A stretch of DNA of 64,000 bases from Streptomyces kurssanovii. GTDB lineage: Bacteria > Actinomycetota > Actinomycetes > Streptomycetales > Streptomycetaceae. Every line of letters begins with the position of its first letter. The first letter of the stretch is position 1. The position numbers were made by a program, and so were the translations under genes. This document shows positions 9,301 to 16,647 of the stretch, piece after piece. A model generated the notes under the pieces. The model saw only the letters and a program-made list of their open reading frames with translations, was not told the DNA's origin and ran no database searches. The stretch lies in assembly GCF_014649695.1 (NCBI RefSeq), contig NZ_BMTN01000023.1:1-64000 (forward strand), written 5' to 3'.

Positions 9301-10019
9301 TCTGCCGCGACGGCCTCCGGACCTGCCGGCGCCACGCCGGGGACGACGGACATGGTGCCCTGCACCTGCGCCAACGGCTCCTGCGCGGCGGCTTCCTGCG
9401 CGGCGGCTTCCTGCGCCTGCACCCCGGCCTGCGCCTGAGCCATCGCCTGTGCCGGGACCTGCTGGGGGTCGTGCGGCTGGAAGCCCTGTTCCTGCGGCTC
9501 CGGGGAGCGGACCTCGTGGAACTGCGGCTCCTGCGGCGGCGTGGCGTCGGCCGCCTGGGCCGCCGGGGTCACCTCGACGAACGCCGGCGCGGGCGCCGAC
9601 GCGGTCTGCACCGCCGGCTGCTCCGCGTACGCCGCGCCGGCCGGGGCGGGCGCGGCCTGCTCGACTCCGTGCACGGCCGGGGCCGCCGCGTAGTCCTGTG
9701 CCTGGTAACCGGCGGCGGCGTAGTCCACCTGGTACTCGCCGCTGTGGTGCTGCGTCGCCGCGTCCTGGTGCACCGTCACCGGTGCGGGCGCGGCCGCGTA
9801 CTGGTCGGCGACGGGCGCCGCCTGGGCGGCGGGCGCGTGCTGATGGGAATCGCTCCACGCACCCTGTGCGCCGGGCATCAGCAGAAGGTCGTCCTCTTCC
9901 GGGCTGTTCTCGGAGGGTTCGAGGAAGGTGTACGTGCCGGGAGCGGGGACGCCCGGCTGCTCCACCATGCCTGCGTCCTCCGGCAGCCCCTCGCCCGGGA
10001 TCTGGCCGGTGTCAGTCAT
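6321..10019 (-). CDS. cobT: BluB-CobT fusion with long low-complexity N-terminus
   Basis: 1232 aa from ATG 10019 (GAGGGG 8 nt upstream). Three parts: (1) about 1-655, Ala/Pro/Glu/Gln-rich repeats (many PEPE, PAAE, QAQE, ETEVPQTE units) with no recognisable fold; (2) about 660-870, a flavin nitroreductase-fold BluB domain with RRDIRNGFRSDPIP and APSVGHSQPWDFVVI, which makes 5,6-dimethylbenzimidazole from FMNH2; (3) about 885-1232, CobT nicotinate-nucleotide:DMB phosphoribosyltransferase with GDHGVHAQGVT, GEMGIANTT and the catalytic-Glu motif LGEGTGALL. One chain would make the lower ligand and activate it to alpha-ribazole phosphate. Isolated CobT is about 350 aa. The start is sound but the tail's role is unknown. 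It lies between cobL and cysG. Confidence 0.88.
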   Translation of the reverse strand: MTDTGQIPGEGLPEDAGMVEQPGVPAPGTYTFLEPSENSPEEDDLLLMPGAQGAWSDSHQHAPAAQAAPVADQYAAAPAPVTVHQDAATQHHSGEYQVDYAAAGYQAQDYAAAPAVHGVEQAAPAPAGAAYAEQPAVQTASAPAPAFVEVTPAAQAADATPPQEPQFHEVRSPEPQEQGFQPHDPQQVPAQAMAQAQAGVQAQEAAAQEAAAQEPLAQVQGTMSVVPGVAPAGPEAVAAEAGSVAGHAAPVAQEAPATQQEQAPAAQERGAHEAGGRDSEAVDLGAVRTPAAATSAMPTPARRPLHMGPPVPDTSSGVVRSLADRGPAGTPPHPMVVRPAAAQSAATGVEYLDVPREEPAAELPGPQLGEIPPQAGAPWDPEPPQNQPPVVAQAAPAETVVPSDAAAEPANAEATVPGPRTGDSEQQPAAEAEPAVAPEPAEPQPEAEADVANQAVLQEPAPEAVEPAVPEAAVQEAVTEPVAEQPAVEPAATGQAMAPEAAGGAPEAPQAPAPAVVSEPEPVAVAPETVEAAAQAAPAETDEPSADVTTATVEGPEPGDGSAPTAPSEEAATAPAAEAPQTEVPQTEALETEVPQTEVAQAHAPEPEAPQEEAPQDGVNAAPDPSAQSVAAAAAPAAAEASDESESPEPQPAAPTAPAPGYDDAEREAVLRVMRERRDIRNGFRSDPIPHEVLLRVLEAAHTAPSVGHSQPWDFVVIRSAETRRTMHELAQRQREAYAKSLPKGRAKQFKELKIEAILDTPVNIVVTADPTRGGRHTLGRHTQPQMAPYSSALAVENLWLAARAEGLGVGWVSFFDEREMVRTLGLPEHLEVVAYLCVGYVDEFPEEPELMQAGWSKRRPLSWVVHEETYGRRALPGEEPHDLLQETVTNIRPLDAKALGEAWERQKRMTKPSGALGMLEIISAQLSGLSRMCPPPIPEPAAVAIFAGDHGVHAQGVTAWPQEVTGQMVANFLGGGAVCNAFANQVGAEVCVIDVGVASDLPATPGLLPRKVRPGTADFTTGPALTREEVLSAIEVGIETARDLVAAGNKALLTGEMGIANTTASAALISVYTGADPSEITGRGTGINDEMHARKVDVVRRALELHQPDPADPIGVLAAVGGLEHCALVGLILGGASLRTPVILDGVSTGAAALVARAVAPEALAACIAGHRSAEPGHVAALNKLGLRPLVDLDLRLGEGTGALLALPVVQSAARAMHEVATFDSAGVTEK

Positions 10020-10038
10020 GCGCGTACCCCTCGCCCAT
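10012..10038 (-). CDS. Candidate 8-codon upstream ORF overlapping cobT start
   Basis: ATG 10038 has an excellent GAAGGAG about 6 nt upstream and encodes MGEGYAHD, then a TGA at 10014-10012 that overlaps the fourth-to-seventh bases of the BluB-CobT frame in another register. If translated it would deliver ribosomes to the cobT ATG by termination-reinitiation. It could be chance; only the ribosome-binding site and overlap support it. Confidence 0.25.
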   Translation of the reverse strand: MGEGYAHD

Positions 10039-10326
10039 CGGTTGCTCCTTCGCCCTTCGCCCGGGGCGTCCGACAGCGGCACACCTACGCCCTTGAACAA
10101 GAACGAGCGTGTGCGCCGCGCGGCACGATCGACCCACGGACCAAAGCATTGTCGCGGTCGTTCGCCACTACGGCAGCAAGATCCGCCGCGGTTCGCTGTG
10201 GGCTGCGCCACGTCGCGCGACCCCCCGGTATCGGCGTACCACATACGGGAACCTAAGTGGCTCCCTTTTCCGGACATTGACGAACGAAGCGACGAACGTC
10301 CGGGTGCGGTACAACAATCGGCCAGC
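10020..10326. other. Gap between cobL and cobT
   Basis: 307 bp. It must hold leader sequence for the BluB-CobT gene. I looked for a cobalamin-riboswitch B12-box-like segment on the minus strand and could not see one. A weak imperfect hairpin (10271-10302) lies just after cobL. Apart from the 8-codon ORF next to the cobT start I see nothing else coding. Confidence 0.4.
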
Positions 10327-11577
10327 CTACCCCGGACCGTCCGTCGAGGGGGGTCGGGGGCGAGGCTCGGGCTGCCTTCCGCACAGGAGGAAGACGACGC
10401 AGCGTTCCCGTTCCGACCAGTCGGACGTGTCCAGCTCGACGGACTGGAGGAGGGCGCATTCGACGCTGTATCCGCCGGCGGCGAGCGCCGCGCCGATGGC
10501 CTCCGCCTCGTCCCGCGTGGAAGCGTGGGTGACGATGCGCTGCGGCCTGCGGTCGGCCACGGCCGTGACGACCGGCACTCCCCCGCCGCCGATCCGTACG
10601 ACATCGGGCTCGGGCAGCCGTTCGAGAGCGTGCGGCGCCCGCCCGTGCACCACCTGGAGCTGGACGCCGAGGCGCCTGGCCGCCGCCTCGGTGCGGCGGC
10701 AGGCCTCGGGGTCGTCGTCGACGGCGATCACCGCCGCGCCGAACCGCCCCGCCTCTGCGGCGAGTGCGCCGCTGCCGGAGCCGATGTCCCACACGAGGTC
10801 GCCGGTGCGGGGCCCGAGCCGGGCCAACTGCGCGGCCCGTAGTCCCGCGAACTCGCCCTCGCGGCGTGTGGGCGCCTCGGTGGGCGGCAGGGCCCAGCCG
10901 CGGACGGCCGGGGGGTAGCCGGGATCCCGTCCGGCGATCCAGCCGCCGGTCCCGGTGAGGGGGGCGGGGCCGGCGGGGCCGCCGATGACGATGACGACAT
11001 TGGGGTCGCGCCACATGTGGTCGGCGACCTTGTCGGAGGTGAGGACGGTGACCTGTTCGCGGTCCGTGCCCAGTTCCTCGCAGATGACGAAGGTGCGATG
11101 GATGCCGTCGAGCAGCAGCGCGAGTTCGGCGGGGCCGGCGCCCGGGGAGGTGAGGACCGCGACCTTGGGGTGCGCGCGGCACACATTGACGGCCCGGCGC
11201 AGCGTACGGCGGTGCGCGACGACGATCTGGGCGTCGTCCCAGGGCATGCCGGCCCTGGCGAAGGCGGCCGCCACGGAGGAGACGGCGGGGACGACCTCGA
11301 CCTCGAGGCCGTACTCGGGCGCGCGCAGGGTGCGTACGACGCCGAAGAGGCCGGGGTCGCCGTCGGCGAGGACGACGGGGCTGCCGCGGTGTCCGGCGAT
11401 CCGCCGCGCGGCGAGTCCGACGCTGCCGAGGCGGATGCGCTCGGCGCCGGGCGGTACCTCGGGCAGCGCGAGATGATGGGCGGCGCCGGCGACCAGGGTG
11501 GCCGCGGAGAGGGCGGACCTGGCCGCTCGGGTGAGTGGCGAACCGTCCCAGCCGATCACCGTGACCCGGTCGGCCAT
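10327..11577 (-). CDS. cobL: Precorrin-6Y C5,15-methyltransferase (decarboxylating)
   Basis: 416 aa; AGGAG lies about 9 nt before the ATG. The N-terminal half (about 1-200) is CbiE-like, a tetrapyrrole methylase fold beginning VTVIGWDGSPLT with DGDPGLFGVVRTL. The C-terminal half (about 215-400) is CbiT-like with the SAM-binding loop VWDIGSGSGALAAEAG and VIAVDDDPEACRR. The fused enzyme methylates C5 and C15 of precorrin-6B and decarboxylates the acetate side chain at C12 in corrin-ring synthesis. The upstream gene in the minus-strand cobalamin set; the 307-bp gap to bluB-cobT suggests that gene may have its own promoter. Confidence 0.93.
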   Translation of the reverse strand: MADRVTVIGWDGSPLTRAARSALSAATLVAGAAHHLALPEVPPGAERIRLGSVGLAARRIAGHRGSPVVLADGDPGLFGVVRTLRAPEYGLEVEVVPAVSSVAAAFARAGMPWDDAQIVVAHRRTLRRAVNVCRAHPKVAVLTSPGAGPAELALLLDGIHRTFVICEELGTDREQVTVLTSDKVADHMWRDPNVVIVIGGPAGPAPLTGTGGWIAGRDPGYPPAVRGWALPPTEAPTRREGEFAGLRAAQLARLGPRTGDLVWDIGSGSGALAAEAGRFGAAVIAVDDDPEACRRTEAAARRLGVQLQVVHGRAPHALERLPEPDVVRIGGGGVPVVTAVADRRPQRIVTHASTRDEAEAIGAALAAGGYSVECALLQSVELDTSDWSERERCVVFLLCGRQPEPRPRPPSTDGPG

Positions 11578-11700
11578 CGTCGTCAGTCTCCTGGGGTTGT
11601 CGCAGGTCGGAGCAGTTCCGCGGGTACGCGTCGCACGTGAGGGTACCTGGCGGACCTGTCGGGCGGCCCTCGGGAGGGGCGTCGTTCCCGCCCGGGAGGG

Positions 11701-12336
11701 TCAGTTCCAGTCGGTGTAGGAGGCGTAGCCCGCCTCCGCGAGGCGGTCGGCCTCGAGGTCCTCCGGGAGGAGGCTCCAGACGATGAGGTCGGTGCGGATG
11801 TCCACCCAGGCGCCGGAGCCGTCGTCGGGCCGGGTGCGTGCTATCCAGGCGTTGCGCAGGACGCCTTCGCTGATGCAGCCGATCTTCTGCGCCACCTGCT
11901 GGGAGGCGGTGTTGTCGGCGGCGGTGCGCAGTTCCATGCGCTCGAACTTCTGGTTGCGGAACAGCCACTGGGCCACGGCGAGCACGGACTCGGTCGCGTA
12001 GCCCTCGCCGCGCGCCCAGGGGGCCGTGACGTAGGAGACCTCGGTGGAGAGGGTGCGCCAGTTGGTGTTCTGCAGGTGCACGACGCCGACGAGCCGCTGG
12101 GTGAGGAACTCGGTGACGGCGAGCACGATGCCGCGGCCTTCCGTGCGTTCCGCAGGAGCGATCCTGCGCACCCAGGCCTCGGAGTCGGCCGCCGTGTAGG
12201 GGTGGGGCACGGAGGTCCAGGCGGTGACCATCTCGTCGTTCATCATCTCGGTGTGGGCCGCGATGTCGGCGTCCTCGTAGGGGCGCAGCACCAACCGCTC
12301 CGTGCTGATGGACACGTCCGGGAAGGTGGTAGTCAT
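11701..12336 (-). CDS. GNAT acetyltransferase (RimJ/RimL-like)
   Basis: 211 aa from the ATG at 12336, chosen because GGAG lies 7 nt upstream; another ATG four codons earlier lacks a site. The sequence ISTERLVLRPYEDADIAAH begins a typical Acetyltransf_3 domain, with GVVHLQNTNWRTLSTEVSYVTAPWARGEGYATESVLAVAQWLF as the acetyl-CoA (Q/RxxGxG/A-like: RGEGYA) region and ERMELRTAADNTASQQVAQKIG as the C-terminal part. Members acetylate N-termini of ribosomal proteins or small amines; the substrate here is unknown. Not obviously co-transcribed with neighbours. Confidence 0.85.
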   Translation of the reverse strand: MTTTFPDVSISTERLVLRPYEDADIAAHTEMMNDEMVTAWTSVPHPYTAADSEAWVRRIAPAERTEGRGIVLAVTEFLTQRLVGVVHLQNTNWRTLSTEVSYVTAPWARGEGYATESVLAVAQWLFRNQKFERMELRTAADNTASQQVAQKIGCISEGVLRNAWIARTRPDDGSGAWVDIRTDLIVWSLLPEDLEADRLAEAGYASYTDWN

Positions 12337-12454
12337 GCGCAGCTCCATGCCGAAGACTGTCGTGTACGGGTCGAACCTGACGGCGTATTGGCCGTAAAGG
12401 CACAGCATGCAACATCGGGTGCGGGCCGTGCATGGCCGGGTGTCGGTACGAGGC

Positions 12455-12486
12455 GGCCCCGCGCACCTTGGTAGGTGCACGGGGCC
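12455..12486. terminator. Strong hairpin downstream of metQ
   Basis: 14-bp arms GGCCCCGCGCACCT (12455-12468) and AGGTGCACGGGGCC (12473-12486) with one mismatch and a 4-nt loop, 47 bp after the metQ stop. A second 8-bp inverted repeat, GTCAAGTG/CACTTGAC (12492-12499/12513-12520), lies between it and metQ. It probably ends the metNIQ transcript. Confidence 0.6.
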
Positions 12487-12532
12487 GGAGTCAAGTGGCT
12501 GCTCTCGAGCGTCACTTGACGGTGCGCGGGTC

Positions 12533-13393
12533 TCAGCCCGCGGCGCCGAAGGCGGCGACGACGGAACCGTCGTACTTGTCCTCGATGTACTTCTTCACCT
12601 CGGGCGAGCCCAGGAGCTTCGCGAGCTTCTGCACGCGGGCGTCGTCCTCGTTGCCCTCCTTGACGGCGAGGAAGTTGGCGTACGGGTTGCCTTCGGCCTT
12701 CTCGAGGGCCAGGGAGTCCTGGGCGGGCTTGAGGTCGGCCTCGATGGCGTAGTTGCCGTTGATGACGGCGGCGTCGACGTCGTTCAGGGCGCGGGGCAGC
12801 GTCGCCGCCTCGAGCTCCTTGAACTTCAGGCCCTTGGCGTCGGCGATGTCGGAGAGCTTGGCGTCGGTGCCGGCGCCGTCCTTGAGGGTGATCAGGCCGT
12901 TGTCGGCGAGCAGCGCCAGCGCGCGGCCTTCGTTGGTGGTGTCGTTGGGGACGGCGATCGTCTGGCCGGCCTTGATGTCCTTGAGGTCCTTGAGGTCCTT
13001 GGAGTAGAGGCCGAGGGGCTCGAGGTGGACGTCGACGACCGGGACGATGGTCGTCTTGTTCTTCTTGTTGAAGTCGTCCAGGTACGGCTTGTGCTGGAAG
13101 AAGTTGGCGTCGACCTGGCCCTGCTGGGTGGCGGTGTTCGGCAGGACGTAGTCCGTGAACTCCTTGACCTCGAGGGTGAGGCCTTCCTTCTTCGCCAGCT
13201 TGTCCTTCACGTAGTTCAGGATGTCGGCGTGCGGCGTCGGGGACGCCGCGACGACGAGCGCCTTGGACTCGTCGGCCTTGCCGCCCGAGTCGGCCTTGGT
13301 TCCCGGGTCGGAGGCCGTGCCGCAGGCGGTGAGACCGAGGGCGAGGGCGGCGGTGGCGGCGGCGGCCGCGGTGAGCTTGATGTTCTTACGCAC
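12533..13393 (-). CDS. metQ: MetQ, methionine-binding lipoprotein
   Basis: 286 aa from GTG 13393, which has AAAGAGG about 9 nt upstream; the ATG ten codons earlier lacks a site. A lipoprotein signal peptide with lipobox LTAC (Cys24) is followed by a NlpA/MetQ domain with the typical VKEFTDYVLPNTA, DANFFQHKPYLDDFN and IAVPNDTTNEGRALALL segments. It is the extracytoplasmic substrate receptor for the D/L-methionine ABC importer and is the last gene of metN-metI-metQ, 78 bp after metI. Confidence 0.95.
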   Translation of the reverse strand: MRKNIKLTAAAAATAALALGLTACGTASDPGTKADSGGKADESKALVVAASPTPHADILNYVKDKLAKKEGLTLEVKEFTDYVLPNTATQQGQVDANFFQHKPYLDDFNKKNKTTIVPVVDVHLEPLGLYSKDLKDLKDIKAGQTIAVPNDTTNEGRALALLADNGLITLKDGAGTDAKLSDIADAKGLKFKELEAATLPRALNDVDAAVINGNYAIEADLKPAQDSLALEKAEGNPYANFLAVKEGNEDDARVQKLAKLLGSPEVKKYIEDKYDGSVVAAFGAAG

Positions 13394-13471
13394 GAAGAGT
13401 GCCTCTTTCTGGTGGTGGAACAACGCCCGGACAAGGAGTGCGGGCTGTGTGGGGAGAAAGGTTCAGGGGGT

Positions 13472-14143
13472 TCATCCCGCGGCGCGGCCCCGTCGGGCCA
13501 GCAGCCGCACGGCTCCGTCCCCGATGAGCTGGACGACGGTGACGATGGCGATGAGGATCACGACCGTGATGAGCATGAACTGCGTCTCGAAGCGCTGGAA
13601 TCCGTAGGTGACGGCCTTGGATCCGAGGCCTTCGCCGCCGACCGCGCCGGCCATCGCGGAGTACCCGACGAGGACGATCACGGTGGTGGTGACGGCGGAG
13701 ACGAGCGAGGGCAGGGCCTGCGGGAGCAGCACCTTGCGCACGATGGTGGGAACGGAGCCGCCCATGGACTGGACCGCCTCGACGAGCCCGTGGTCCACCT
13801 CGCGGATCGCCGTCTCGACGAGGCGCGCGAAGAAGGGGATGGCGCCGACGGCGAGCGGCACGATCATCGCGGTGGGGCCGATGAAGGTGCCGACGACGAG
13901 GGTGGTGAAGGGGATCAGGGCGATCAGCAGGATGATGAACGGCAGCGAGCGGCCGATGTTCACGATCACGCCGACGACCTTGTTCACCGGGGTGTTCTGC
14001 AGCAGTCCGCCCTTGTCGGTGAGGACGAGGAGCACGCCGAGCGGCAGGCCGCCGGCGACGGTGACGAGGGTGGACCAGAGCACCATGTAGAGGGTGTCGA
14101 AGGTGCCCTGGCTGAGCAGGGGCTGCATCTCGGACCAGGTCAC
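13472..14143 (-). CDS. metI: MetI, methionine ABC transporter permease
   Basis: 223 aa. Five to six hydrophobic helices and the EAA loop EAVQSMGGSVPTIVRKVLLPQALP that couples to the ATPase. The GTG start overlaps the metN stop in GTGA (4 nt), so translation is coupled. It forms the membrane channel of the MetNIQ importer in the cytoplasmic membrane. Confidence 0.95.
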   Translation of the reverse strand: MTWSEMQPLLSQGTFDTLYMVLWSTLVTVAGGLPLGVLLVLTDKGGLLQNTPVNKVVGVIVNIGRSLPFIILLIALIPFTTLVVGTFIGPTAMIVPLAVGAIPFFARLVETAIREVDHGLVEAVQSMGGSVPTIVRKVLLPQALPSLVSAVTTTVIVLVGYSAMAGAVGGEGLGSKAVTYGFQRFETQFMLITVVILIAIVTVVQLIGDGAVRLLARRGRAAG

Positions 14144-15204
14144 TTCGCGACCTCCTTGACCGGCTCGGGGGCGTGCTGCGCCGGGACGTGCGCGGGTCCG
14201 GGGCCGACGACCTCGACCTGGAGCCCCTGCTCGCGCAGGAAGCCGACGGGGACGACGTTCTCCTCATAGCGGCCGGGGAGCTCGATGCGCATGCGGCCGA
14301 TCTGCTTGCCCCCGACGGTGTCCATCGCCCCGCCGAGGATCGAGATGTCGACGTTGTACGTGCGCGAGAGCTGGGAGATGACCGGCTGGGTGGCGGCCTC
14401 GCCATGGAAGGTGACGTCGATGACGGTGCGGCCGGGGCCCGAGGCGTCGCCGCCCACCGGGAAGAGCTCGCGGGCGAGCTCGGAGCCTGGGGTGGCGAGC
14501 AGTTCGCTCACCGTTCCGGATTCGATGATCTTCCCCTTCTTCATCAGCGCGGCCGAGTCGCAGATCGTCTTGACGACGTCCATCTCGTGCGTGATCAGCA
14601 GCACGGTGAGGCCGAGCTGCCGGTTGAGGTCGCGAAGCAGCTGGAGGATCGAGCGGGTGGTCTCGGGGTCGAGGGCGCTGGTCGCCTCGTCGGAGAGCAG
14701 CACCTTGGGGTCGCCGGCGAGGGCACGGGCGATACCGACACGCTGCTTCTGACCGCCGGAGAGCTGACCCGGGTAGGCCTTGGCCTTGTCGGCGAGACCC
14801 ACCAGGTCGAGCAGTTCCAGGGCCTTGCGGGAGCGCTGGGCGCCGCGGACGCCGAGGATCTCCAGGGGCAGTTCGACGTTGTCCTTGACGGTGCGTGAGG
14901 ACAGCAGGTTGAAGTGCTGGAAGACCATGCCGATGCGGCTGCGCGCCTCGCGCAGTTCCTTGGAGGCACGCCGCCCGCGGCCGGCGAGGGCGGTGAGATC
15001 CGTTCCGGCGACCGTCACGGTGCCGGAGGTAGGGCGCTCGAGGAGATTGACGCAGCGGATCAGCGAGGACTTGCCGGCGCCGCTCTGGCCGATGACGCCG
15101 AAGACCTCGCCTTCACGGACGTGCAGGTCGACGCCGTCCAGAGCGGTGACCTCGCGGCCGCCTCGCGACTGGTAGACCTTGGTAAGGCCCGTAGTGGTGA
15201 TCAC
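14140..15204 (-). CDS. metN: MetN, methionine ABC transporter ATPase
   Basis: 354 aa from the GTG at 15204 (VITTTGLTKVYQ), where the conserved family N-terminus begins; GTGs at 15219 and 15231 are alternatives, and the frame is open to 15321. Walker A GQSGAGKSS is at about 39-47, the signature LSGGQKQR and Walker B VLLSDEATSALD follow. The C-terminal NIL/ACT-like domain (about 270-345, VDVTFHGEAATQPVISQL) is the methionine-sensing part that trans-inhibits the transporter when internal methionine is high. First gene of the operon; a 630-bp upstream gap contains a possible leader peptide at 15414-15500. Confidence 0.94.
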   Translation of the reverse strand: MITTTGLTKVYQSRGGREVTALDGVDLHVREGEVFGVIGQSGAGKSSLIRCVNLLERPTSGTVTVAGTDLTALAGRGRRASKELREARSRIGMVFQHFNLLSSRTVKDNVELPLEILGVRGAQRSRKALELLDLVGLADKAKAYPGQLSGGQKQRVGIARALAGDPKVLLSDEATSALDPETTRSILQLLRDLNRQLGLTVLLITHEMDVVKTICDSAALMKKGKIIESGTVSELLATPGSELARELFPVGGDASGPGRTVIDVTFHGEAATQPVISQLSRTYNVDISILGGAMDTVGGKQIGRMRIELPGRYEENVVPVGFLREQGLQVEVVGPGPAHVPAQHAPEPVKEVAK

Positions 15205-15837
15205 AGGGGTATCCGTCACTGTCGAGTGCACGGCGAGGTGTCCGCCGGGCACGGGGCATTTCGGTTCCGACGCGGCACGGCTGGTTCGGCTGGTGGCCGG
15301 GGCAACGCGTGCGCGGGGCAAGCTCGGTCCGAGGCGTTCCTGATCTCCGGGGACGTTCGGACGCGGCGCGGCTGTCGGTCTCGCTTCGGGGCGCGAGGCT
15401 CAGGCAGGGGCCCTCAGATGGCGCACATTCGACACATGCGGCGAGCACCGGGCGTCGTGTTCGCCTCGGTCGCAAGGATGCGGCTGCTCGTCGTGGTCAT
15501 GGCTGCAAGTAAAACAGACGGGCAGGTGCCCGGCCGGGGAGTGTCCGTATATCGGACAGCCTGGTTGCACCATGTGGACGGCCCGATCCGCCGCGGTGAT
15601 CTCGGCGCCCGGTCCCGGCGAGGCCGGTTCACCGGGCCGTGACCTGCACGGACACGGTGTCCGTGCCCGTGGTCCGCACGTCGGAGGCAGGGCCGTGGCG
15701 GTCGTCGGCTGTGGTCAAGACCACGGCCGGGAGCGCCGGCCGGCCGCCAGTGAGCGGGCCACCGCCGGCAGGTGCCCTTCCGGCCGCCGCCGGGGCCGGG
15801 CGCAGCGCGGCCTTCGGCCCGTAATACCCTCGAGCCC
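15205..15837. other. Gap upstream of metN and the 15838 membrane-protein gene
   Basis: A 633-bp divergent intergenic region. The minus-strand half holds the candidate leader peptide and then about 210 nt of metN leader. I could not fit a known SAM riboswitch consensus to it. The plus-strand half should contain the promoter of the membrane-protein pair. Longer open frames across it look like high-GC artefacts. Confidence 0.4.
15414..15500 (-). CDS. Candidate Met/Cys-rich leader peptide of metNIQ
   Basis: 28 codons from ATG 15500 to TGA 15414, ending GARRMCRMCAI: two Met-Cys pairs stacked at the very end, about 210 nt upstream of metN on the same strand. Leader peptides rich in the regulated amino acids and ending next to transporter or biosynthesis operons are known in actinobacteria for sulfur genes. 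The ribosome-binding site is weak, and only a short hairpin CTCGC-n8-GCGAG follows the stop. Function is inferred from position and composition. Confidence 0.4.
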   Translation of the reverse strand: MTTTSSRILATEANTTPGARRMCRMCAI

Positions 15838-16197
15838 ATGCTCGACGCCCTGACGGTCGTGGTCGGTGTGACCGCGCTCGCCCTCGCCGCCTGGTGCGGT
15901 TTCGCCGCCTACAAGGACCAGCCCACCAAGGACTGGCACTTCATCGGCATGGCCGTGGTGACGGTGCTGGCGTTGGCACAGCTCGTCGTGGGAATCGTCC
16001 GGCTGGCGCAGGGCGACGAGGCCTCGGAGGGCACCGCGATCTTCGTGTCCTACCTGATCGGTTCGGCCCTCGCGGTACCGGCGGCCGGTTTCCTCTCGCT
16101 GGCGGAGCGGACCCGCTGGGGCTCCGCGACGGTGGCGGCCGGCGCGGTGGTGCTGGCGGTGCTCGAGGTCCGGCTCCACGACATCTGGGGAGGCTGA
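15838..16197 (+). CDS. Four-helix integral membrane protein
   Basis: 119 aa from ATG 15838. Hydrophobic segments near 2-19, 32-53, 64-85 and 93-112 indicate four transmembrane helices with short loops. No catalytic or binding motif is visible and I do not recognise a characterised family. The next gene begins 3 nt after its stop and is also a small membrane protein, so the two likely act together or at least are co-translated. Confidence 0.7.
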   Translation: MLDALTVVVGVTALALAAWCGFAAYKDQPTKDWHFIGMAVVTVLALAQLVVGIVRLAQGDEASEGTAIFVSYLIGSALAVPAAGFLSLAERTRWGSATVAAGAVVLAVLEVRLHDIWGG

Positions 16198-16199
16198 CG

Positions 16200-16616
16200 A
16201 TGGCCGAGCCCACCACGGACGCGAACCGGCCGACGAAGCTGGTCGCGGGCCCGGGACTGCTGCTGGTCTGGCTCTACGGCGTGATGTCCGTCGGCGCCGT
16301 GTCCCGCTCCGTCTACCAGATCCTCACCGACTTCGGCAGCGCACCGCTCGCCCATGTGCTCTCGGCCGTCGCCGCCGTCGTGTACGCGTTCATCACCTAC
16401 ACGCTGGTCCGGGGCGGCGAGACGGCCCGCAAGGCGGCGCTGGTGTGCTGCGCCGCCGAGCTGGCGGGCGTCCTGATCGTCGGGACGTGGACGGTCCTCG
16501 ACCCGTCGGCGTTCCCCGACTCGACCGTGTGGTCCGAGTACGGGATGGGCTATGTCTTCATCCCGGTGCTGCTTCCGGTCACCGGGATGCTCTGGCTGCG
16601 CCGCGCACGCGGCTGA
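16200..16616 (+). CDS. Four-helix integral membrane protein
   Basis: 138 aa; GGGGAGG lies 6 nt before the ATG, overlapping the previous gene's end, which fixes the start. Four hydrophobic stretches (about 19-37, 50-66, 80-98, 116-132) and an otherwise featureless sequence. Second gene of a two-gene unit with the protein at 15838. Function unknown. Confidence 0.75.
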   Translation: MAEPTTDANRPTKLVAGPGLLLVWLYGVMSVGAVSRSVYQILTDFGSAPLAHVLSAVAAVVYAFITYTLVRGGETARKAALVCCAAELAGVLIVGTWTVLDPSAFPDSTVWSEYGMGYVFIPVLLPVTGMLWLRRARG

Positions 16617-16647
16617 CGTACGGCGGGACGGAGCGGTACCGAGGCCG

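Noticed and set aside
4836-10256. Plus-strand open frame of about 1800 codons across cysG and bluB-cobT
   Set aside because: It runs antisense to three recognisable enzymes, is Gly/Arg/His-rich with no domain, and results from high GC3 on the other strand.
10020-10326. Cobalamin riboswitch upstream of bluB-cobT
   Set aside because: No recognisable B12 box or pseudoknot-capable arrangement could be found by eye on the minus strand.
12407-14269. Plus-strand open frame opposite metQ and metI
   Set aside because: Glu/Asp/Gly-rich shadow of a well-supported ABC operon; no ribosome-binding site and no family.
15205-15413. SAM-IV or SAM-II riboswitch before metN
   Set aside because: Known consensus blocks could not be matched; only a short hairpin is visible, so it is not called.
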